Translations under genes and position numbers: made by a program
In this document: piece by piece, positions 35,501 to 47,500 of the stretch
Numbering within the stretch: the stretch's first letter is position 1
How the letters are laid out: every line of letters starts with the position of its first letter
DNA from: Nephromyces sp. MM_2019
Taxonomy: Eukaryota > Apicomplexa > Aconoidasida > Nephromycida
Assembly (NCBI GenBank): GCA_015657535.1
Contig: JADHZB010001930.1
Coordinates: 1,959 to 65,958, forward strand
DNA length: 64,000 nt
Reading direction: 5' to 3'
Notes under the pieces: model-generated
The model's database searches: none
Told to the model about the DNA's origin: nothing
What the model saw: only the letters and a program-made list of their open reading frames with translations

Positions 35501-38500
35501 TAGCGTGCCCTAAAAAAGTAGAAAGAAACAAAACTTTTTGGTGTAAAGCATATCGAAGCACCTTGAAAGGCCAAAACCCTTTGCATGAAAGCAGAAAAAA
35601 ATTCAGCAAAAATGGGATACTTGCTTGGTATTCCCATAGAAGCAGGCACCAATCGCGGAAAATTTTGGTTAGAAAAATTTTTGAGCACAACAATCCCGTA
35701 AATAAATCGGATCTTGGAGCTAATTTAGCGTAAAAGGTCTCTTTAAGGTTGCTACAATATAGGATGCCCCACAGTGAACTCGATGAATTAAAGCGACAGT
35801 TAAAGAAACTGACAGATAAAAACATTCAACCAAGTTGATCTCAATTTGGAGCACCAGTGTCGGTATAGGCTCTATAGATGTTCTTAGTTAACAACTTATT
35901 TTCAAATTTTAATAAAGCAGAATTGAAATAACTAGATGAAACAGATTGAAACAACTAGAATTATTTTAATCAACAACCCCTCATCTTTGCCAGATAAATT
36001 CTGAAGTTTTTTCAGCTGAAAAAAGGTGCGTAACTGGATGGTAAACTTACGCTTTGAATTTAGCATATTGGGCCATAGTGAATGCATAAATACTAAAAAA
36101 GTAATTTTATTACACTCCAATAGGCTATGAAAATGTGCCGCCAGCAGAAGCTACCTTTTTTAACTAATTTTTAACGAATTTCAAACGATTATCAAAATCT
36201 TGCAAGAAGCGGCGTTATCAGCAGAAAAGCCGGAAAATCAAAAATAAATACAGCAGTATGCTTGATACGCACATATTTTTTTATTTTAACACCATTTTTT
36301 GAGAAGTATATGTTGTAACTTATTCCGAGCATTACATTGTATTTTTTCCGGAAGCTTATCAACTGAATTTAGTCTGGTTTTTTCTTAATGAAAAAATTAT
36401 TACCGCTCTAAAATTTCAACATTTATTGTATGATTGTTATCTTTCCAAGCCTAACCTTTGAGCAAAAATTGCTTTGTTGCAATCTGTATTGCAGTAATGT
36501 ACTGCATATGTGCTCTAAATCACGTTTTCCCGGATGGGGAATGTTTGCGGTAAAAAATTTTGATGTGAATCTTTCGTTTTCATCACCAAAAAATCTGGTT
36601 GCTCCTAAATATTGAACGTTTTTTATTGAGGTTTTGTCTAGCTGCTCTTCTTGATTATAAAAAAATTTGTATTCCATCAAAAATTTAAGTAATTCGTGTG
36701 GTTGCTTGGTTTCAAATTCGTCAGCCTGACAAAAAAAAGTTTTTTTCTATGTGTTTCCATGCTTTATATTTTTTTTAGTACAAAGCAAATTTTAAGATTG
36801 GGCCATAATAAACAAAAAAAATTATGACTTGCTAATTATCACCAGTCTTTATTTACTTTTTAATAGCAAATCTGCCAAACAAAAATCAGTAAAATAATCT
36901 TGATATATACTTTAAAATTGCAATCGAGCATAAGAAAGCTTTTTTTATATAAATTAAACAAGAAGTATGAAGACGCTTTTAAAATAAATTATTTTAAAAC
37001 AAAAAATCCATTTCATAGGCTATTTTATAACTTTATTGGCAATAAAGGTGCTCCAACTAAGCACTTGGCTTGCACACTCCAAATATTTTTAAAATGCTTA
37101 CTAGCAAAAATTTTGCTTTGCCATTACTAAATAAAGATTAAATGACAAACACTCCTTTGTAAAGCCAAATTTAGCTTATTTTTGAGCTTAAAATTCTATT
37201 CAAAATCAATAAAATTTGCATTTCCTCAACTTTTTGTATGTTTTCAAGAATAGTGTTAGTTTTAAGATTATTTTCATGTAGATTCTCAAATGTAATTTTG
37301 TTTTCCAAAATTAGAGGTGGAAACTTCTGAAACCTAAAAGCACGCTCTCAGCTACAAAACTGTAGAAAGATTAAGTATTTGAAAATAGCCGCAATAATTG
37401 AATTTATCGGCAAAAATAATGAATTAAAATAAGGTGTGTAGAGCTAAAACTGAATTCTTCATTTAAAAAAAACCAGGGAATAAAAGACAATTTTTAGTAA
37501 TAAATTCATTCTTTTTTGAGCACACCTACACAGCAGGCGTGAGGCCAAGGAAAGCTTTAAAATAGTTACCTGGGGTGCAGAAAAATCATCCAAAAACACA
37601 GCTAAAACATTTCCTTTTGGAGGCTGATACAATCGGCCACTTTTTCTTTCTAAAGAAGAAGTTATCATTTTCAGCATACTCTGAGAAGTTGAGTCTTTGC
37701 ATAAATTAATGTTTAGAGTTCTGTTTCCTTTTTTTTTTTCCGACCCCAAGAGCTGATTAATTAAAAAGCTTTTTCTGCTTCCTGAAAAAACTCTATTTAT
37801 CACTATTTACAACTCGCACGCTTAAAAAATTGATATTTTGCTTTTAAATTAACGCGTTTTTGTAAGATATTTAATACTATTCTCAGTTTTAGTTATTATC
37901 ACGTTTAAATAAACTGCATATATGTTTTTTTATAATACAAAAAGCAGCTAAACAGCTCAATTTTCACCTTATAGAAATATAATTTTGTATAGCTTTGAAA
38001 GAGTATAAAAAGAAATTTGTCAGGTTGTTTGCATATCTGTCAGATAAAAGCACTGGAGATTTTGAAGAAGAAATCAAACACTTAATTAACATGGATCCAC
38101 AAGAAATTTTCTTAAAAAAATTTTTTCCTCCATTTTTAAGAGAACTAATAGCTTTAAGCTTTTTAATATTTTTTATGCGAGGAAACGTAGTTTTTCACTT
38201 TAAAAAACCGGCTTATCTAGCTTTTCAAACAAAGAATTTTTAAAAGTCTTTATTCTTGTGTATTTTTGAAGGAAAATACTCAAAAATTTGAAAAATAAAA
38301 TAATTTTCAAAAAAGTAAATTTACCAGCCACTCCTGTAAGTATTACTGGAATTTTCTTGTTAAAAAGAGTTTGTAGCAACCAGGTATAACGAATACTCAA
38401 AGAGCTGTGAACTAATAAACTGTCAAAGGAAGAATCTGAATAGGATTCAAACTGCTCAGGTAAGACAGCAGAAACCTTAAAAAAAAAAAGGATGGCTCGT

Positions 38501-41500
38501 TTTTGGTGCCTTTGCAGGCTTTTTATACGTTTAATGCAAACTAAATGGTTTTTTTTTGCGCCAATCAATGTGTGTGTGTGTGTGTGTGTTTGCGTGTGCG
38601 TGTGTGTGTGTTTGCAATATTGTGTTTATTAAAAATTGAAAAATTATTGCCAGCAAGTTTGTCAAATATATCCTAAAAAAGCACAAAATGAAGGATAGAT
38701 TTTATAAACAGAAAAAAAAACGACAATGACGCCATCAGTATATTTAGCTGCTTAGCTTTACTACAATACTAAACGGAAAACGTATTTGAAGAATCTTCTC
38801 AAACACTCAAAACGCTGCTAGTGCAATTTTAAAAGTAGAAAATTTGGTAGAAATCAATCAAAAATGCTTTGCAACTTGCCTGAGCATCCCCCCAGGAAAT
38901 CCATTGCTTTGATAAAGCATCGTATTGATAGTCAAATATAGATGAAGATGGTAAAATTTGAGTGGAGATCTCTTTTAGCATAGAGAAAACAATGAAAAAG
39001 TCCTTTTCTTCGACGTTGATACCTATTGACCACACTATGGCTAAAATAAATATATTTTCCCATACTTGAAGAGACTCAAATTCTTGTATATTAAGTGCCT
39101 CCAGCATGCTGCATAGCTGATTTACCTGTTTGTATTTTACAGAAATTTTGATAGCTAAACAGTAAATTCTCCGGGTAGATTATAATATATTTGGCGTATA
39201 AAAAATATGTTTTTGAGATTAAACTCTCTGCTTTATTGCGCGTTTTGGCCGTGTTTTTTTTCAAAAATCAAATATGCTTTCCATTAATCACATAAAAATG
39301 CAAAATTAAAGCTTTAAAAATATACCTTGGGAAAATTTGTTAGCCAACTTTTTTTAAAAGCTGTTTTATAAAATACAATTTACAAGAGCAGATAAGATTT
39401 GAATTATATATTATCACAGTAGATCTGTGTAATTCCATTTGTTTTTTCAAGCATTTTAGACTTTTCTAGAATATTTTAAGCATAAAAATTCTAAACAAAG
39501 CCAAAAAAATCTTTCCAAACAAATGTAGCCAAAACACAAAATCAAATCTTGTATAGCAGACTATAAATTTAAGCTTATTTTCTTACTAGGGTAAGCTTGC
39601 TGGCATTAAACTTTAAGCGTGTGTTCTCTTTGTTTTCTTCAAATAGAAAAAGAAATATTGGCGGTATAAACTTTTCAAAAAGTTCTACCAAAATTTCCGC
39701 ACTTTTGTTCGATTTTTGCTTCGCCCAAATGCAAAAGGCTGCAGCCCAGCAAAATTTTTCGGGTTCCACTATAACCATTCCACAACGTGAAATAGTTGCT
39801 GGAGAGGCATACTTTAAGTTATTAACCTAAAAAAATTTGCGCCGATTAGATTTTTTTTTGTTCTTTTTACTTTATCATTTCCTTTTATTTTATTCCCATA
39901 GCAAACTTGCTATTATTTTTTAACCAAAACTTTTTGTAAAAAATTACAATGTAAAAAAGGCTTAAAGCTGCTTTTAGTAGCTCTAATTTTGGCACTTTTT
40001 TATAGACAAAAATGCATTTTAAAAAATAAATGGCAAAAAAGTATGCAAAGCATCAAGTGGATGCTTAAAAAGCAAAATAAAAATTTGTTAAAAATTTTCT
40101 TCAAAAAAAAAATCATACTCAATTTGATTCTGTATCTAATAAAGCATGAAAACATTACTAAAAATCACTATCGGAACTCATTATCATCAAATTATTTTTA
40201 AATCATCATTTCTTCATCGCCAAAACACCAATTAATCAGAGCATCTTCTTCATTATCTCATCTTCAAATCTTCATTAAATCATCAATTCTTTTTCAATTT
40301 TTCATTATAATTACTTTTAAATACTCGTTCATAAAATTTATATAATTTACTCAAATAAAATATACCTCAAAAAGCAGTGAAGTGTGAGATTCTAAGATGA
40401 TACGTTCACCATTTGGTAACGTAAGGAGCTTATTATCATCCATTACCGAGTTCAGGTTCTCGACCCAAACGGTATCAATATTGCCATCAAAAACAATGCA
40501 ATTTCTAGCCTTTCTTCCTGGTATTAAAGGCTGGCTAACTACCCTAAATAACTTGGAAAAAATTCCATCATGCCATTCCCGTGTTGCGATTTCTGTTGAA
40601 GAAAAAAAAAGTTTTCTCTTTAAAATTATAATGAAAAAAGTTGCTTTTACGCTCAATTTAAAATCATTTTTGATAATTTTTTTTAATTCTATATAAAGAC
40701 TAAATCCAAAGCTTTTTATTGTAAGTTTTTTGTTCTTATCCTTGCATAAAAAAGGATTTGAAAATCTAACTTTAGCCAACTGATTTTTTTTTTAAAGATT
40801 TGTATCTACAAAATTCTGGTGTACGTACAGCGCTTTAATACAAATTAAAAAAATTTTATAATTCAAAAAAATAAATTCAACAATACAAACGATTTTTTTC
40901 TTGATTTTAGTAAAGCTACAAATTTTTAATTAAAAAAAAAAAGACACATACACACACACACATACACACACATTTAAGTAAAATTTCTCAAAAATATGTG
41001 CCTTTAGCAAATTTTAAGCAGTTGCTGCTGATTGTTTTGCATGCTTTAAACAAAGTTTTTTTAAAGCAATTTCAAGCTTTTGATGCAAAAAAAGCATTTT
41101 TAATCTAGAAAAATACAAGGCAAAACCACACCTAATGTCCCATAAAGCTCTTCTATGGCATGAGCTTTTGGGTTAATATAATAGAGCTTGACTTGGGTTC
41201 CATAAGCACTTAAAATAGCTGATGCTAGGGTTTTTATAATTACTGATTTTCCTCCTCCAGAAGGTCCTATTATCATTATAGCATGCCTCGTTTCCATAGC
41301 TCTATAGAGATTTAGCGTCTTTTCAACAAGGACATCAAATGATTCCGAGTACTTTGTTTTATATCCTTCTTGAATCAGTTGCTACAAAAAAATTTTAAAA
41401 GCTAATAAAATAATTAGTAGCAATTAATCTTAAAGCACTGATATAATATTATATTGTTGATTTATGATTATCACACACGCCTATTAGCAGCGCATAAAAA

Positions 41501-44500
41501 AATTTTTTTACACACAAAAAGGAAATTAAAAATTCTCAAAAAAAGCTTTTATATGAAATATCAAAATTTCTTCAATGAAAATTATTATTTTTCTCAATAT
41601 CAAAGGATTTTAAAATTGTTTGATTTAAATTTTCAGCTATTTCTTTAATATTTAATGCATAAAATGCACAAATTTATTACAAAAAAATTCATGTTACGCA
41701 AAGAAAAAAATTCACTTTTTAAAGCTTTAAAGTAGTGATTTCGACTTTCAAAATTTGTAAGCTTGAGGATAGTAGGGATATAGTAATTGCAACTCCTAAT
41801 ATAGATGAGCTTTACAGCGAGCAAAATTAGGCGTTTAAATTGGAAAATCATAAAATTTTTCAATTTCTGGAGCATTTATTTCTTTATTTTTTACGATCTT
41901 CAAGCAATTTTTAAAAAAATTATAACTCAAAATAAAAACAAGATTTTTGGTTTTTTTTCTTTATTGGATTTTATGCTTCACACACGGGATTTTCTTTGAA
42001 AAAATCTGCGTCAATTGCAATATAAATAATAGAAATTTCAAACTTGAAATTTTTCTTCAAATATTTCCAACTTTAATTTGCTGAAAAACCATTTCTCTTA
42101 TTATGGATTAAAGCTATAAAAAATCAAGATTAGATCAAACTTAAGAGCTTCTTAATATGAGCAAATAAATGCTCATAAACTAGATTTTGTATATTTTTGA
42201 AATATAACAAAAAATTATTATAGCTGCTCCAAAAATTGAGTGATTTACGTTTTCAATAGCTTGTCTTAAAGCAGCTGGATAAAGGTCTAAAGGCTCTTCA
42301 CATTTTGAAAATACTTGCTTCAATAGCGATTCAAACAAAAGCTTATCTTGTAAAACCAAAGCTGGAATATTGATATCTCTTGTTGCCGTCACGATAATGT
42401 CTTGCTCAGATATTTCTTGTGAATTCTCCAAGTTTTTTAGCTGCGTTGCTGCTTTTATAACCGATTTCAGTGATCTCAATTCAAAAGTGTAGTGGCTCTA
42501 AAAGAAAAGATTTAAATTTCTTTAAAACAGCTTTTGAAGGTTTTTCAGTTTGTGAAAAATGAAATTTTTCTTCATTGGTTTTGATATATTTTAAAAAATT
42601 GTGGCTTTTAAGGTGTTATATTTGGTGTTTTTTATAATTTTGCAGCGAACTCTACTTTAAAAAAACAAGCGGTTAAAAACACACAGTGGTGCACAGAATA
42701 ATGCGCACACACAGAATAGCGCACACAGTAACGCACGGAATAATGTAGACACGCAGTTACGCACACAGCACAATGCACACACAAAATAGCGCACACACCA
42801 AATAACACACAAAACACAGAATAGCGCAAACACACACAATTTTATGATTTTTTTCAAAAAAATTTAAGCACATGCTGTAAATTTAAAATCAATCAAATCT
42901 TTTTACCTGGTTTGAAAGTTGCTTTTTTAATAGTTTATATAAAATTACGAGTTTTTCAGCGAGATATTTTGAGTTTTTAAAACCTTGAGAAACTAGCAGT
43001 ATTTCACAAATCAAAGCAGAATCTGGGTTAACCATAGAAACTGGCCGAAATAAAGCCTTTAAATTATCTGGCAATTCAGACCTGAACAAATTTTTTCCTT
43101 GTTTTTTTTGAAAAAAACATCAAACATTCGCAGGATTTCTTCTCCAAAAAGCGCAAAAAAAGATCAAAATGCTTTTTCAACAAGGAAATTACCTTCTAGA
43201 AGTTAAACCAAATTTTTTATTCAAAAAAAGTGCATTTAATTCTTCTAAGACTGCCCAATTGCTCTTATTATTTGCTAGAAACATTTTATTAATTGCAAGC
43301 AAAAAAATTCTACTTTATGATAACAACGTATTGGAAAGAGATATAAAACTTAATTTTTCTTCTATAAAATCAGATTCTGCATTGAGTTTGCCTCTTTTTA
43401 GTCAAAAATGGAAGATATTTTTGCAAAATCTTTGCTTTTGCATGTTTTTTTGCACTTTTAGGTTGAATTGTTGCATTTTGTAAACGCATTTAGTAAAATT
43501 ATACCTGCCAGCATATCCGGGATTCATTGTAACAAAAATTCCAACATTTGGAGATAAATTAATATCTTTTCCAAGCAAATTGACGGTTTTACGTTTGTAA
43601 GCAAGGCTGGATTGTATAGCCTTAATTTGAGAGAATATTACGGACAAAACTTCAGGATCAATGCGATTAAATTCATCAAGGCATCCCCAGCTTCCTGCAT
43701 AAAAATTCAGTCAAATTTTTAATTTTTAAATAAAAAAAAGCTTTTTTAGAGGCTAATATATCCGTGTGCTGCAGAAAATTAAAATTTTTTACAAGTAATA
43801 ATGCAATCATAAATTGTGGCGCATATTTTTTTACAACTTTTTTCAATTTCTATAGAGTTTTTGTGCGAAAATCCATTTTTTTAATGAATAAATATTTTAA
43901 TGAGGCTTTTGAAAAAAAATTTAAGATACTTCCAAATTATTTTTAAAACTGTTTTTGAAATCCTCAAAATTACCACTAAACGCGCTTCCAAGCCCTAATT
44001 TTGTAAAAAAAAAAAAAATCTTTGTTGATTTCCAAAAAAAGCTTTTCTGCACACTTTTCTATACTTTTTTTAACAAAAAAACAAGCAAAAGACCTTCATC
44101 TTCAAGGCTTTTTCCGAATTCTTGTTTTTCGTATTTGAGTTAATTTTTGGCTTTTTTTGCACACTGATACTTACAGTCTTTAAATAAATTACATTTTGGC
44201 TTTATAGCATCATTAAAATTGTTTAAAAATAAAATAGCTCGCAGTTTTGCTTTTTTTGCAATCAAAAATATGGAAAATTAGTTATCTTAATTCTCGCTTT
44301 TGATGCAGCAAATTATTATTTAAATACCAGTTTGTGCAAGGCCAGAAAACAGCTTTCCCATAGAGGTATAGTCTAGTCCTTTGCTGCAGTTTATGACTAT
44401 ACAACGGATAGTTAAGGCATTTGCTAGCTCTTTTACTGTTTCAGTCTTTCCTGTCCCGGCTGGTCCCATAGGTGCTCCTCCCAATTGAAAATTAAGTGCA

Positions 44501-47500
44501 GTAGTTAATGTTAAGATACATTTCTCAGTTAGTGGCGTTATTACCAGTCTTTCCTTTAGTCCAAGATATTCATAGCCTAGACTGCATGAAAGCAATGATT
44601 TTAAAGAGTAAAGGACTACTCGAGAGAAATTTTGGATAAAAATAAAGGTTTTTAGCGGCTTTTTACGGTGCGTGTGTGTAAATGATCAAGAAAAGCTTTT
44701 TCGAGGAACCTTAAATAGTGTTTAATCATTTTGGAATAAAATTTTTTCCCGCGAAAATGGTAACTAATTTCTTTAAAGTTAAAATTCTTGAAATGTAAGT
44801 TTGAAGTGTGTAGGATAAACTTCAAAAAAATTTCGAAACTTTTCAGGAATTTTCCCGAAGCTTCAAAATGAAGTTATTTAGCATTAAAATAGTCTAATTG
44901 CTGCGCAAAAACTTTTTCCTGCCTGAAAGTTCCAACGCATTGTTTGGCAAACGCCTTGTCTTTATGTTTATCCCAATAAAATCTGAGTTTACTGTCCCAT
45001 TCAAAGTCTTGAGGAGTCGAAACTCCTTTTTGCACTAGTCTTTGAACCACATCTCTGGCGTAAATATCCATTATTATCATCGAATTTAGTTTTAAGCTTA
45101 AAATATGATTGCTCTCAAGGCTCAGCATGCCAATCAGGTCTTGAAGCTAAAAATATTTTTTTATTGAAAAAATGCAAAAAGATCGTCAAATTTAATTAAA
45201 TTTTGAAGAACAACACACAATTTTGCAGGCGGCAAAGGGTTAAGTAAGTTAAATCCAGCTCTTGCTTGAAGTTTTCTCCGCTCACATATTTGTTCAAAAA
45301 TTACGAGCCTCTTTTGAACATTTAAAATGGCTTTTTTTGGATTTCAAACTTTTTTTCAAAAATCATATAGTCTAATTCTTCTAAGGCGTAGCATTTTAAC
45401 TCTTTTTCATTGCCTTTTAAGCTGCAAAGACTTTTTTCAAAGTCAAAAAATATTGAAATCCAAAATTTTTTTTCGAAAAAACTCATGAAAACGCGCACTT
45501 GCTTGGCTCCCAGCTCGGTTTCCTTTAGCATTGCAGTTTGATCGCCAGAATAAAGTTTTCTAAAAGCTTCTTCTACTCGCCAAGACCACCATATCTTTGA
45601 AACAGAAGTTGTTATTACTCCCAAATGCATCTTAATCCAACTTTTCCTAAAAATTTTTTTTTGGTAAAAATCGTCTTCAAACTTTGAGCTAACAAAATGC
45701 CAAACAGCATATATAATCAGCATTTTTTTGAAACAAAAAAAAATGCAAATCTTCATATGCTTCCAGCATATTCCGTAAAAAAATATGTTCAAAACCTTCT
45801 CTGCCGCAACAAATTTTGAGCCATTATACGCTGTTTTTTCAGCTTTTTATATATTAAAAACATTTCAGAAATTTCATTTCTTTGCAAATTTTTTTATTCG
45901 CAAACCTATTTTGAGGGTCATAGCTAAATATTCCTTCTTTAAATTTTCGTAAAATCGTCATTTTCATTTCTGCTTCAACCTTTTGAAGCCATGTTTCCAC
46001 CTTTCCCTCAGTACTAATACTATTTAAAAACAGTAATTCCTCTCCCTCAGACGATAGCATCCCCATAATTTTATCTTTTTCATAAACGATAAATTCCTTA
46101 ACATTGTCAAACAGCTTTTGGACATGAATCTGTATAGCTGCAGGAGATTTAGCCCCCAATATTGATAGCAAATCTCCGTCAGATACAAAATAAAACCTGA
46201 AATTCAATTATGAAATAAAAAAGTTAGAAAAAAAAATAACAAGTTTTCAGCAGTTTTAATCTCTAAAATCATACGTGTTTCGCAAAAAAAAGGGAAAAAC
46301 CAAAGAAAGTAAGCAAAATTTTTAAAAAATACAAGCATTGCCGTTTAATGAGTTATCATGCTTTGCTGTCTTTTATTCAAAAAATTAAAAAAATACTTTT
46401 TCATTTAAAAAAATGAGCGTATACAAGTAAAATACCTAGGAAATAGGATTCTTTTAATTCCCAAGTATTCTGAAAGAGCCTTTTGGCTTTCATCTAATGC
46501 TTCTGAGAGCAACTTTAACTCAGTAATGCTATCTTCAGATCCACAAACGCTAAGAACCAATGGATTTTTGAATGCAATATGCTGCTTTTGCCGAAAAATC
46601 TGATCTTTTTTTGAAAAATTTTCAGATTCCATAGGCAGTTGCCCGTGTAAGTCTTGGGATTCAAAAAATATGGCACGAAGATTCATCCATTTTGCTTGTA
46701 CCTAAGCAATTTAAAAATATATCTAAGCGGAATCAAGCAATTTCTTTCCTAAAGGGGCACCCACATAATGGTAAATAAAACAAATTTTTAGTTGAATATC
46801 AATTAAAAAACTTTTCTTCGCCTCAAATTCAAAAAAAAAATCTTGCGCTTTCTAAAGGCTTACAGCTGCTATAAGCCTTTGAAAAACGCTTGCGAAAAAT
46901 GAAAATAAACAAAAACGCATTAAAAGTTTGTTGGTTTTTTTACCATAAGCCACATGTTTAAAACCTCGGTGACAGTCAGTAGGAGCTTCTCTAATTTTCT
47001 TGCCGTTTTCAAAAATGTATTTGCAAATTTTGAAGCGGAAATAGATTGAATTTGGAGCAAATGGTCCTCTAGTAATGAAAATACTTCAAAATTTGATCCA
47101 AAGACTACGCAGTCTTTAATTGCAGTATACTGAACAATCTGTAACTCTTTTTTTTCCCAGTATTTTTCAATAGTTTTTAATGATTTTTTTAGCTTTTCTT
47201 CTTCCTACAGAAAAATAAAAAAAATAATTGTTTTGCTATTATATTTAAAATTCAAACCAGAATTCAAAAATATGTAAAATCTGCTTTTATAAATATATTT
47301 AAACCGCGAGATTTTGCTTAGCAGAGTTCTGCTGAACCGCCTTAAAGGTATAATTTTTTTAAAAAGCTGAGATTCCTTTTTTTGTTTTATGTGTGTGTTT
47401 ATTGATAAAGTTTTTAATTATTTTTTTTTTAATTAAAAACTTTATCAATAAGTAAAAAAGCAGTGTTTTTTTATAGAATTCAACCTTTTAATAAATTAAA

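Noticed and set aside
35510..36455. Open minus-strand frames inside AAA3
   Set aside because: Exons 36725-36456 and 35509-35322 join in phase 0 and keep the AAA3 sequence; the frames here match no dynein motif.
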